Origin: Muraenolepis orangiensis
Lineage: Eukaryota; Chordata; Actinopteri; Gadiformes; Muraenolepididae
Assembly: GCA_027704905.1 (NCBI GenBank)
Contig: CM051005.1
Location: 33,370,790-33,434,789, forward strand
Direction of reading: 5' to 3'
DNA length: 64,000 nucleotides
Each line of letters begins with the position of its first letter. Within the stretch, counting starts at the first letter, position 1. This document shows positions 53,079-64,000 of this stretch, in pieces. The notes below the pieces were generated by a model. The model saw nothing but the letters and a program-made list of their open reading frames with translations. It made no database searches and was not told where the DNA came from. The position numbers and the translations under genes are program-made.

Positions 53079-53326
53079 GTTAACAAAGAAAAGGGAAGCT
53101 TTTTGGAAACTAAATCATGTCAGCAGTGAAAGTGCTGTTTCAGATCAACTTTGGCCCACTAAGCTTCTGAGCTGCTTTCTACTGAGAGGTTAGGCCACGA
53201 GGTCAAAGGTTAGGGCATGAACGGCATTCTATAGCACTCTCTAGCTTCTGTGCTTGAAAATACAACAGCTCTCATGCTGAAAACGGTTCAATGTATATGA
53301 AACACACACACGCGTGCACACACACA

Positions 53327-53403
<77 letters not shown>

Positions 53404-53520
53404 GCATGCATACATACATTATTTATAAAATATATTATTACACAGACACGAACACAAACCTTAAACACAATGCCAATGTAACCAATATGTTTGCAATTGG
53501 TTGTAAGTAGTAACCATGTT
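52640..53520. other. Shared upstream region between cyp2r1 and the CGRP gene
   Basis: The two genes are divergent. The region holds (CAA)n at about 53049-53078 and a CA tract at 53300-53405; nothing coding was recognised. Confidence 0.6.
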
Positions 53521-53523
53521 TTG

Positions 53524-53678
53524 ATTGGTTTATAAAAGAAGGCACTCGATTGGCCCAAAAGCACGAGCACCCACTCATTCATAAACCCATGGAGCTATAT
53601 AAACAACTCTATTATGCTACTATGCAACATATTTCAAAAGGGACCATTAGTTAAATAAATACAATTTTACTATTCAAG
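53524..53678 (+). promoter_or_regulatory. CGRP gene core promoter and non-coding exon 1
   Basis: Two inverted CCAAT boxes (ATTGG at 53524 and 53549), TATAAAAG at 53531-53538 and TATATAAA at 53596-53603. They are followed about 75 bp later by a consensus donor, CAAG|GTAAGTA (53678/53679). This predicts a short untranslated first exon of about 53627-53678, as in mammalian CALCA/CALCB. Two TATA boxes allow two start sites. Confidence 0.7.
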
Positions 53679-56600
53679 GTAAGTATTCTTTTTGACTGTG
53701 ATTCTTTTTTTTTCTACCCTTTATTACTAATTGAATGTTATTTAGTAAAACGTAGTAATTGGTTTCCTTTGGTGGACAACATTATCAGCAGAGCACAGCT
53801 TATTCTGCTAATGAAAACGACTATTAACTAATCTCTCACACAGTACTATTACTATGCTAAAGTATTGAAGGCATTTAAAGAATTCATGATGCTATTTTTA
53901 TTATGTTATTGATGTTATATGATGCCATATATTGCATGAGCCTAACTGTTTAGTTTGCAGTGATTGTGGTGTTTTTATTCCAGAGGGACGATGGTTGTAC
54001 CAAAGCTATCTACGGTCCTGCTTGCGTTTGCCCTGGTCAGCATTCAGAAGCCCAGCCTCCACGCTGCACCGCCCAGGTACCTCTATGGGGATACGTGTCA
54101 AACTGTAGACTCTATTCACCATACACACTTTATGCCATAATTATGTACGAAAACACATTTTTATCTTGAAACCATACATATCTGGAAACAAGTCATCTTA
54201 ACTGTAGATGATAACTAGATCAGAATTGACTGCATATTATATGATATATATATATGATGATGTATATTAATATAATAATAAAATAATATTATGTCAAATA
54301 TCATATTCGTTTGGAGACCCCTGCTGAAGTTGCTACCTCGACGATGGATGGATGGATGGATGGATGGATTATATCTATATACTATACAATAATTCAAATA
54401 AATGAATTAATCGTGTAATATAATTAATAATAATAATAATAAAGTCTAATAATAAATAATAAAGTCTCGTAATGGTAATTAATCGCCGTTATCTCTTCAT
54501 GGATGCATGAATAGACATAACTAAGGAGACTATGGAGTCTGATCATTTGAGTTGTGTCTCTCTCCAGAGCGGCTCCAGAGACATACCGGGCGTCACTCGT
54601 CAAGCATAGCGCCCACAAGCTCCTGGATGCTATTGTCCAGGAATTCATGCACATCACCTCAGCTGAGCAAGGCAACAGGTAAGGAAACGACCACACGCAT
54701 CACTCATTATTATGTTTGAAATTAAACAGTTATGTTAAGAATTAAGAAAATAAACAAATGATTTCTGTATTGATTAGTATAGGCTGGACAAGGGGAAGTT
54801 TTGTTTTCACCATGTCAATCTATTCTTGGAAGGTTGGATTGTTTATCTTAACTATTGTTCAATAACTGCCTAAAATGTAATGTATATATATTTCTGTATG
54901 TATACTAAATTCATGTAATGGGGGGATAAATATGCATTCAGATATAGTGAATTAATTATACAGTTAATTTCTTGGGCAGCAGTAGCTCGGTCTGTTGGGA
55001 CTTGGCTTGGGAACCGGAAGGTCGCCGGTTCAAGTCCCTGAACACATATTGGTGCAAGGCACCAGTCTCTTCACTGCCCGCTGGTCACTGTATATATACA
55101 ATACCTCCTAATACTGGGATGCTGAGAAGTGCAGAGAAACACATTTCTGTGTGTGTGTGTGTGTGTGTGTGTCCAATAAAGAGAATTAAGTTTTAGATTT
55201 TTTTATATGCAGAATGAGTGTTTATTGAGAAATATATATATTTTAAACAAATACCTTACTAAAATCTATTGTTGATATGAAGTAGGTACATACAGTACAT
55301 GTTCTGGTCTCATCACATGCCGTACACCATGCCGTACACACAGCTCCCAGTATGTGACTAACACTTCCCTTCTGACGCTGTCAGTGAACGCCATTCATCA
55401 GATGAATCAAGCCAGTCCACGGGAATCTTTTGAGTTGGCAGACACGTAACAAATAAAATGTCTTTGAATTGCTGTTAGAAGAGCCATAGTAGAGTTAACA
55501 CACATAAAGCCAGAGGATTTTAAGAAAATTAACAACTGTTATGCAATTTATATATTCCATGTCCTGAGCTGAGGTCTTACTCTCTAACAATTAATTAATT
55601 TATAATGGCCCTATCCAACAGAAGTCAGAAGTCATTTTTCAAGCGTCATCTGTATAAAGTCAGACATTGAGGCAGGACATAGCTTTTGCTCAAAGGGGGG
55701 GTTTAGCTAGCTGTAAATGGACAAAATACTGCGTAACACAGCCGTATACCATAAGTCAGGACAAATACATTTTGGACACAAATATTTTAAATAAATTGGA
55801 CATAAGAGAGCAAATTGTTTGTTTTTACAGGAACTTTTTGGAAAGCATGCCCAATTTTCCTTTTATATACTGTATGATAATTGTCATGACATATCATATG
55901 ACAACTTAACTCACAATATTTTTTTTAACTAACATTTTAAAAGATTCAATACCTTTTTTTTTAAATATAGTAAATTGTCCTTCTCTACAGCAGTGTGACG
56001 GCAGAGAAACGGGCGTGCAACTCGGCCACCTGTGTGACCCAGCGGCTGGCCCACTACCTGAGCCGCTCGGGGGGAACCGGCAACAGACATTTCGTCCCCA
56101 CCAACGTGGGAGCCCAGGCGTTCGGCAGACGGAAACGACACAGCCCCTGGTGAACGCTAGAGGGAGAGCGAGTGCCATACATGGTATACAACATACAACA
56201 TACAACATACAAGATTTGTATTACTCAAATCTTATATATGTATTACTCAAATGTATTACTCCCCATTCCCTCCCACAGTATGAATTACTAAAACACAATA
56301 TTGTAAATCATACTATACACAATAAGAAAGAACATAAAAGTGACTGAAGGATGATTTGTACATGTCGTTCATATGTGTACACGTGTGGAATGCCATACTG
56401 TATGCTTAAATTCAAGATATGTAACATACCGTGAAAACAATGTTTTTGTGTAGTTCAGGTTTTATGAAAAATCTTTAAAAAACGTTTGTTCTAAAAAAAC
56501 CTTTAGAACAAGCATATGCTGATGCATTCATTACGTCATGGTTACGTCATTTATTCTTCACACAATTTATACAAATTGTCTCTACTAAGTTTGACGTTTT

Positions 56601-57030
56601 GTCCTATTGTTTCCCTCTTCTTTGCAGTGCAGCATGGGAACTTAAAGAGCAACAAGGTGTCACTATATATCTCAATATAAAACTCATGGGCATAGCTTTA
56701 CCATACACTATACACCTACCTTGTAACTGATAATAACACAGAAAGTGTACAAGAACAGTCCGTCATGACTAGAACCAAATGAATGTATTGAGACCGGTTG
56801 TGTATATTTTTCACTCAACAAAAGGGAAGCATGAGTGTTTATGGAAAAATATGTTTAACAATAGGCCAATTGAAAGTATTGTGTATAGAAAGAAGTTGTA
56901 CAATTTTAAGAAAGAATGTTATCTACTATATCTATCTGACTATAAAATGACCGGACAAGGTCACTTTACAGACGAGTAAAAAAAAGACAAACATATTCAA
57001 AATAAATGTTCTGAAACACTCGGTCTGGTC
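53627..57030 (+). CDS. calca/calcb: Calcitonin gene-related peptide precursor (CGRP-only calcitonin-family gene)
   Basis: Encodes a 119-residue preprohormone (coding bases 53991-54076, 54568-54678, 55991-56153). A signal peptide (MVVPKLSTVLLAFALVSI, ending near SLHA/APPR) is followed by a propeptide with HKLLDAIVQEFMHIT, a TAEKR cleavage site, and a 37-residue peptide. That peptide has the Cys2-Cys7 ring (ACNSATC), the amphipathic stretch VTQRLAHYLSRSGG, and the end FVPTNVGAQAF, then Gly for C-terminal amidation and an RRKR processing site. CGRP is a secreted vasodilator and neuropeptide that acts through the CLR-RAMP1 receptor and cAMP. No calcitonin exon was found in the 1.3 kb between the propeptide and CGRP exons. 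Which teleost paralogue (calca or calcb) this is cannot be settled here; amylin is less likely because the C-terminal half is CGRP-like. Confidence 0.93.
53984..54076 (+). CDS. calca/calcb: CGRP gene exon 2 (start codon and signal peptide)
   Basis: Acceptor TTATTCCAG; seven untranslated bases, then ATG at 53991 in a GGACG-ATGG context. 28 codons plus two bases, ending HAAPPR across the donor GTACCT, the same position as in mammalian CALCA. Confidence 0.93.
54568..54678 (+). CDS. calca/calcb: CGRP gene exon 3 (propeptide)
   Basis: 111 nt between CTCCAG and GTAAGG. Encodes AAPETYRASLVKHSAHKLLD and AIVQEFMHITSAEQGN, the N-terminal propeptide shared by the calcitonin family. Confidence 0.93.
54968..55195 (+). 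mobile_element. tRNA-derived SINE, family C, best-preserved copy
   Basis: Head GGCAGCAGTAGCTCGGTCTG (A box) and CGCCGGTTCAAGTCC (B box), then the body GTGCAAGGCACC, then GTGT and CCAATAAAGAGAATTAAG. It lies inside the CGRP gene's last intron. It is not a tRNA gene: there is no cloverleaf 3' half or CCA-end context. Confidence 0.8.
55991..56153 (+). CDS. calca/calcb: CGRP gene exon 4 (mature peptide)
   Basis: 163 coding nt after CTCTACAG. Holds the AEKR cleavage site, the 37-residue mature peptide, the amidation glycine, RRKR and HSPW, then TGA. An AATAAA at 57001 marks a possible transcript end; a non-coding last exon could begin after CTTTGCAG at 56627. Confidence 0.95.
56195..56350 (+). 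repeat. Dispersed repeat family A, copy 7
   Basis: TACTCCCCATTCCCTCCCAC and AGTATGAATTACTAAAACAC, in the 3' UTR or last intron of the CGRP gene. Confidence 0.65.
57001..57006 (+). terminator. Candidate CGRP gene polyadenylation signal
   Basis: AATAAA about 850 bp after the CGRP stop codon, followed by a T/G-rich stretch (GGTCTGGTCTTTGTTTC). Confidence 0.45.
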
Positions 57031-58844
57031 TTTGTTTCAACGTCACAACACTACAATTCAACCGGAAAACATTATATGTATAAGTGTGATTACTATTCTG
57101 TTTTAATTTCATTTTCATTTAAAAACCGATATGTTGTTCGTCAAACACGTGTATGTATTTATAGAAACTATCTTCATGTTTCTCATCGATTGAAGATGGT
57201 CCGGTCGATGAGGACTCTCTGGTGCTGGTGTGGATGTACTCGGTGTGCTCACTGGTCTGTGTCAGAACAAACAGTGTTCACCTTTACGTCCCATCCCAGG
57301 AGATTCACCCCGACTGTTTGTTAGCTGTCCTAATAGCACCCCTGGGTGGGTTTTTTTCTTTCTTAAAGCTGACCAAATCTCTCAGGCCATGTGTGTGTAA
57401 CAGACCATTAACGTTATGCATGCCAGTCCTTCTTAATTAGTGCTCTTGGTTTTGCTTACTTCTCTCCTATCCACTCGTCAAAAGTGTCTTGACAAGCCAG
57501 TGTACCAACAAACACACAATGCACTTTGGTACCCTGGCACCCTGGCCCCAAGATTGTGATATCGCCATGCCTGTCTTTGTTTTGACAGTCATATCTAAAT
57601 GATGTGAGCTTTTCCAGATTTGTTCTTTTCATCCATGTCTCCATCCATCCATCCAACATTGCGTGTCCACACTTTTGCAGACATTTCCCAGTTAACTTAA
57701 ACGTGGGGTATGTAAGTTGACCATCATTTGGTAAACCCCCATTACACAATGTTTTAGCAGTTCCTTGATCCTTAGCTATCTTATTACGTGACTATTACCA
57801 CAATTAGTTTAAAATATAATTTGTGTTAATGACATTTCATCTTAAATCTGGAGGATTGAATCCTCTTTATTGGTATGTTATGTTTCTCTGCATTTAACCC
57901 ATCCTAGTATTAGGAGCAGTGGGCAGCTATTGTATATACAGGGGAGCAGTGTAGGGGTCTGGTGCCTTGCTCAAGGGCACCTCGGCAGTGCCCAGGTGTT
58001 TTCTACCTACATTAATAGGTAGATGCAGTGCCAATGCTATGTATGGAGCCTTAAACACTTTCCCATAACATGTACTAATTGATATCCCTGTGGATGAACC
58101 ACACCTAATGTTGGTGGTGTTTTTGGTTAGTAATTGCTGTAATTGTGTCCATTCTGATGAACAAACAGACAGGAAAAAAAGGCAATATCCATAATATAAT
58201 TCTGCTTGGTTATCCTCGGGCATGTGTATGTATGCACACTCCGTGTCTCGGGTGATTACAGTGTCTTGGGTTGCAGTTAACCATGTGGCAAAGCCCAAAC
58301 AGAGCTAATAAGAGGACCAGAGAGGCTGTTCCAGGCTGCCTCAGAGGAGCTGTCTGAGATCCTCCAGAGGCGACCTGTCACCAAGAACAACAATCTCCTG
58401 CTCAATTAGCAATGCCTCAGTTTCCTCAACTTTATCCTAAAATATTGATTCATAGAGTTGTCAAAGATGCCTAAGTAGCCTAGTCTCTCTGAAAGGTCAA
58501 TTGAGAAAAACATCTTTGGATTGGCCTCTGTTAGTACATTTGCCAAATTTTACACACATTTTAGATAAAACTCGACTTCTATCTTCTACCCTACCAACAG
58601 CATGTGTGACCTTTAGATAGATAGATTACGGCCCCTTTAAGGAAGAAAACCAGGAAATTAGGGAGGTTTTAGCAAAAGGTGGTTCATGTTTGGGGAAGTG
58701 TTGGACTTGTTGGACTTTTGAGTGTTGTTTGTATATGAGCTTCTTGGTTAAAGTAATTCAATTAAGTTGAATTACCCTAATTGTGCATTTGATTGTGCAA
58801 ACAGTTGACATTGATGAAGTGACACTTCGCCTGGACAATTGTTA

Positions 58845-58875
<31 letters not shown>

Positions 58876-61800
58876 TCCCTGCCTTTAGGCCAATATTGTA
58901 CGTGTATAACGCACCTTTTCGAGTTTTCTTAGATCTTTAAAGTGAGAGGAGTAAAGGCCTCTTGAGGCCGCCCCGCTGTGTGCTGTGTTCCCGCCTGAGC
59001 CCTGGCCGTTGCAGCAGGAGACTATTTGTTGGAGCCAAAATGCCTTTCTGTTTATTTATTGTTTTATTTTAACTCACGTGCAGAGGTGTGGCATTGTCAG
59101 TCACCATGGCAACCACCACATGGTTGGTTACCATAAATGGGTAACCAACCCCGGTTACCCATTTATACTGATCAGTGGCTGACAAGCCCCAGGTGTGCAA
59201 GGGGAATAGCCAAACAGTTTTTGACCGTGTCGTGTTGATGTGCTGTAAATAGGTCGGCGTTCAGTGCTATATGTTTGGTTGATAATGGTCAATAAATGGA
59301 TTGGCATATCCGAAATTATACAAGCACTCTGGACATTGAATTCTTCAAGCACGCGTCTAACTCAACTCAACCCACTTGCCCCTCTCTACACTATTTAAAG
59401 TATGTTCTAATGCCCCTGCCAGCAACAACAAAAAAGTCCACATAAACACGACTTTTAGTACCTTAAGTACCACCAGAAAACACTAGAGACAGACATGACG
59501 ATCGTGTGTTCAGCTGTCAGTCTCACCTCAATGCAAGCCCCGCCCCTAATACACGTGTTTTAGGATTGTGTCTTCATCACTGAGATACACCTCTCCACGT
59601 TAACCAGCAAGGGTCTTCAAGCCGTAGCCGAATTAAAAGGTACCCAAACGAAACAGACATTTTAACATTTGGCAGTGAATGGTGTCCAGGTTGTAGAAAG
59701 AAAAGAAAAAGAGGGAAAATAAGAGATTTTTGACGAAATAAGTCCAGTGTTAGCATCGCGGTTAGCGTTAGCATCGCGACTACCGATCTTTTAATCAGTG
59801 GATGCCCCCTCAATCAATGACATTAAGCATGCATGACGAAAAGCAGTTTGTAATATACAACACATCAGACGTTTAAAGAGTTTAAACAGTGGATGTTTTT
59901 TGTCAGCTACACTGCCAAACCCAGCATATTGAATAGTATTTTAGTAATCAAAGCATGGAAAATAGCCAATGGCAAGGATATTTGAACAAGACGCCGACCG
60001 ACTAATCGGTCAAACTGCGCCACCCAGTGGACACACGAGGGTAGCGCCAGACCTGGTCCAGTTGGACGTGGTTATTTTCATCATCACACATGTTGATCCG
60101 TTACTGCACATTGGCAGTAGATCAAGTTCAATAGTGATTGAACTTCAAAAGCAGGCCTAACGGATAACGACGATATAATTAACACAATCATAAATTGAAT
60201 GTAAAATTCTAATAATGTATTTATTGATTTGCCCTATGTATAACACATGACTCTAATTTTCAATATGATTCCCGTGGGTGGGGATGGAGGCTGCCTGTCT
60301 TGTAATAAGCCTTCTTCATTCTACACTTTTGAAATGAAATATAACGGCTTGACTTCATTTAGTGAGTAGAGTATAAAGAATGAACTCTTTCCTAAGTGCT
60401 CTGCTACGGTAACCTGTGTCTTGTCTTCACAGTTGGTCCACAGTGGCTAATGGAAACCATTCCTACATTGGCGGGCTGTCCCACTCTGGACCAGGAGGCT
60501 GAGATGAGGGAAACTTTATTTCCATGGCAACCCCAGGCATCCTCCTCAGTGTTCTCCATTGTGAGTCATTTAGATTTGATCCTATTTTACCTTTTGATCT
60601 TGTAAGATCATTGTGGTTTCATGTGGTATTATATCGTAGTCAGTGTTGTAAAAATGTGTGTTATGTAACCATGATTCATGTGTTAGTGGACTGGCATACG
60701 CCTACATAAGGGATGTGTCCAGATGAATTTAGTAGTGGTGGCCCAGGAGTGACCCAGAACTGTAGTTATGGAGAGATTACATCACAAAATGAACTTGACA
60801 AATGACAATCCACAATGTCACAAATGCTTTGTCCGATAATCAGTAATCCTAAACTAAAATGTGTAACATGAACCATCAATCAATCAATCAATCAAAACAC
60901 ACCGATTTTCAGTTCGATTTTGGGCGTTTCTCTTTCTTCGCTTCGTAAACGCATCATTTGCGACCAAAAGCTCGGCCAGCAGTAATAAACTAACCACTGT
61001 TGAAATACACCTATTTAAAGGTGCAGCAAAGTCAAAATCTTTATTTATTACTTTTTATATGATGAGTGTTTATTCATTATATAAACATTATTATATATAT
61101 GATGAGTGTTTTATATGATCTTCAACACAGTAATCTATACCATTTGGTTACTGTTACTAAAATAAGACCAAATAATAAAATAAAATGTGTGACACATAGT
61201 AAGTATACCGCCACGGTCTGACATGTCATATAACCATTGTGTTCAGACACAATGACGGTACTAGCTTGTACTAGCTTTAGCAAGTAGTATCAAAGTTAGC
61301 GTGGGTCGTAACCATGGGGATAACACTCCCCCCCCCCCCCCCCACACCCTTCCCCGAACTCTCATCGTGTTTGAATTTGAACAGAAATAGGGGGTTCACT
61401 TCCACTTTAAATTCCACTTCAGAAAGCTTCATCTACTGGCGCCAATGAGTTTTGTTCATTACAATATCTCCATAAGGGAACCTGAAACAAGGCGTAACCC
61501 CGCCTCCTTGCAGTGGTTGGTTTCCTGCCCAGGCGCTGTGCCGTTTTCCTTCCACAAGTTCATAGTAGGAGGACTGCTGGAACCGAGATCTTTGATTGAC
61601 AAGTTCAAATCCTAACTGCAAGATTTCTGGGTTTGCGGGGGCCAGCCCGTCCAGCGACCCCCCCCTGCTCTAAACCTACATTTACATTCAACTTCAGTGT
61701 TGTGATACCAACGTGTGGTACAACTACAACCCCCATTCCTTTCAGCCTATGAACAAGGCCTTTTGCTTGAGTCCTTGAGGCTACTGATCATTTGACTGAC

Positions 61801-63690
61801 TACTGATGATTGTTTTGTTAATTGACATTTGTCAGTTCATAACAAAAATAATTCACCAATCAACCAATTGCTTAGTTTATTTTATATTCTGGCAAATTTC
61901 TCTTTCTGGGGAATGAGTTTCTCTGCGCCTCCCTTGAACCCCTCTGGCGCCCCCCAGTGGAGGAGCGCCTCACACTTTGAAAACCCCTCCCTTATAGGAT
62001 TGTTTACCACAAAATTCCTCAAGGAATATATCGATTTAAAAGACATATACCGGGTACAAATGTGTGTATATTTAAGACCTCTACAGTCTACATACAAGTT
62101 GGTGAAACATTTAATGCAGACACAATGAACACAAGTGTACCAATGTGTCCATAATGTTTAGACCTCATCTGATATGGTCTCCATTCTGGGTCATAATGTG
62201 ATGTTATGATCACACTCCTCAGCTCAGAAGGCCTCATTCTGCCTTCAATAACACATTCATAATCATAATGAAACCGGCAGCCAAGTCTGCTGGATTTAAT
62301 ATAAGTTCAGGGTCTAATTTTCCTTCCTGAATGTCGTATTGAAACCTTTATTTTATATATGATTATATTATTTTATATCTATTATTTTATATATATATAA
62401 TTTGTATTATATATATATATATATATTATATATATTTTCCGATCTGGCTGTTTTCTCAGAATAAAGTTTTCCAAGGCCTCAATATTCAAATTGATAAGTT
62501 ATAAGTTATAATGCAGAAACTATTACATATATTATTTTTTACAATATATCAGTTATAGTCAATCTGTCTTAAATGGTTGTGTGTAATAATCAAACATTGC
62601 TATAATTAATACTTTGTATGTCCTTACGTCATAATAATACGTCAATATGTCATAATAATAACAATAATCATATCCTTAAGACTGGCTGTCAATTAGATGA
62701 ATGAAATACAAAGGTTGAAATGACGTGTGTATCTTTAACAAACAAGAAAATAACAACTGAAAAGGGGTCGCATTCCTGGCCAATGGGACTGGAGATTTGA
62801 TGTAATATCATTTATTTTCCCCAAGATGGCAGCAAAGAGCCATCCATCCTTCTACTGGTCACTTACACGCTGCTTTTAATCATTTTTACAGCTTTTGATG
62901 AAGATGGACAGTAGGCCTAATATTACAAAATAAATATTGTATGTATTGATTTTATATTATGTGCCCGTTCTAAAGTCAAATGACAACATATTGGTTATAA
63001 TAATAAATATATTGCATACTAACAAGATGACATTTTTGACTATTCAATTCAGAGCTTAATGTAGGCCTAAAATGAAAAAAATAAAATAAAAGCTGTAGTG
63101 AACCCAACGCTTTTTTTAAAGCCTTGATATTATTGTGTGATTTATCTTCTAGCTTCTATCAATTAAATGTTAGTAACACTATTATTATTTTAGCAAGCTT
63201 GTTAGCCGAAAATCAACTCAATTCAGGATACACGGCGCTTATATTCCCCCTCATTTGCATATTGAGCGCTGGAGCATTTTCTCGCTATGGTATAAAATGT
63301 TTAATTATTCATCTCCCCATCAGCAACATACCAATCTGGGGTTTTTTTCACCACTGCAATGCAATAAACATACTCTTTGACAGGCTTTCCTGCCAGCCCC
63401 GAGAAAACAATTAGACCATGGCCTATACACCGTCTCCCCGTCCACGGGGCGGTGGAGCACATCACTCTATAGCACACCTGTCCAGTCTGATCACTCTCGT
63501 CACCCCCCCCCATCACGCGTCACTCTCTGTTTTAATACCCCTCCACGCCAACACTTCACTCACCACTGGGCTTTGATTTACTGGGTGATTTATACATTTC
63601 TAAAGACATCATTAAACAAACTACCGAAAGGCCTATGTTGTGGCTCGTCAAAGATTTAGCTTCTCCCTCCCTACCACACCCCCCACCCCC
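57031..63690. other. Intergenic region after the CGRP gene: no gene recognised
   Basis: No frame longer than about 100 codons resembles a known protein. INSC lies downstream in mammals, but nothing here resembles it. Two weak exon-like segments (58265-58408 and 60433-60560) and one enhancer-like patch (63200-63420) are given as findings. Simple repeats: TA at about 58843-58873, (ATCA)n at 60875-60895, poly-C at 61328-61343. Confidence 0.5.
57845..57998 (-). mobile_element. SINE family C, copy 5 (truncated)
   Basis: GGAGGATTGAATCCTCTTTA, GCATTTAACCCATCCTAGTA and TGCCTTGCTCAAGGGCACCT; the tRNA head is missing. Confidence 0.75.
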
Positions 63691-63721
63691 CCCCCTACAT
63701 ACACACACACACACACACTTT

Positions 63722-63786
<65 letters not shown>

Positions 63787-63816
63787 TTACACACACACAC
63801 ACACACACACACACTG

Positions 63817-63901
<85 letters not shown>

Positions 63902-63924
63902 TTCACACACATTCACACACACAC

Positions 63925-63984
<60 letters not shown>
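63690..63984. repeat. (CA)n microsatellite cluster
   Basis: Nearly 300 bp of CA divided by CTGTTA and CTCTTT spacers. Confidence 0.97.
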
Positions 63985-63986
<2 letters not shown>

Positions 63987-64000
63987 GCTTCCTTTTGTAG

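Noticed and set aside
54972..55040. Possible tRNA gene (A and B boxes present)
   Set aside because: The same sequence recurs as a dispersed element with a body and a tail, and no complete cloverleaf follows; it is a tRNA-derived SINE.
54679..55990. Calcitonin exon
   Set aside because: No Cys-x-x-x-Ser/Thr-x-Cys frame preceded by KR and followed by a Pro-Gly amidation site was seen.

Overview
This is a stretch of nuclear DNA from a ray-finned (teleost) fish. All recognisable genes are split by GT-AG introns and encode vertebrate proteins. The rest is packed with (CA)n, (GA)n, (TA)n and minisatellite arrays and with tRNA-derived SINEs, typical of teleosts. The extreme tandem-repeat load is reminiscent of cod-like fishes; that is a guess, not a determination.

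Three genes are supported. (1) pde3b on the + strand: 15 coding exons from 23613 to 44212. They join in frame to 815 codons, from the exon opening with MILWDWDLK to the stop, with a complete PDE3 catalytic domain. The large first exon (membrane segments) is not in the window, so bases 1-23612 are probably intron 1. (2) cyp2r1 on the - strand: five exons from 52421 down to 48806, encoding the vitamin D 25-hydroxylase. It is tail to tail with pde3b, has an apparent one-base deletion in exon 3, and carries a 40-residue C-terminal extension. (3) A CGRP-type calcitonin-family gene on the + strand, with a TATA box at 53596, a non-coding exon 1 and three coding exons to 56153. It encodes a 37-residue amidated CGRP but no calcitonin exon. 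The order pde3b - cyp2r1 - calcitonin/CGRP matches human 11p15 (PDE3B-CYP2R1-CALCA/CALCB), which supports PDE3B rather than PDE3A.

Layout: 1-23.6 kb is non-coding with microsatellites, an 800-bp minisatellite at 10.26-11.07 kb, a 31-bp minisatellite at 13.95-14.73 kb, GA/CT tracts and several promoter- or enhancer-like patches. 23.6-44.2 kb holds the pde3b exons, many with a tandem array close to a splice site. 44.2-48.0 kb is the pde3b 3' UTR and the convergent junction. 48.0-52.4 kb is cyp2r1. 53.5-57.0 kb is the CGRP gene. 57-64 kb has no gene I can recognise.

The genes do not form an operon-like unit. They are a conserved vertebrate neighbourhood: cAMP hydrolysis (pde3b), vitamin D activation (cyp2r1) and a peptide hormone that acts through cAMP (CGRP). 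The observations most worth a second look are an array with about 36 let-7 8-mer target sites on its minus strand, two minisatellites built from repeated 5' splice sites, six full CRE palindromes within and upstream of pde3b (one in a CRE/CCAAT/TATA promoter-like patch), a PBX/PREP element, the cyp2r1 frameshift, and a CGRP-only gene beside cyp2r1.
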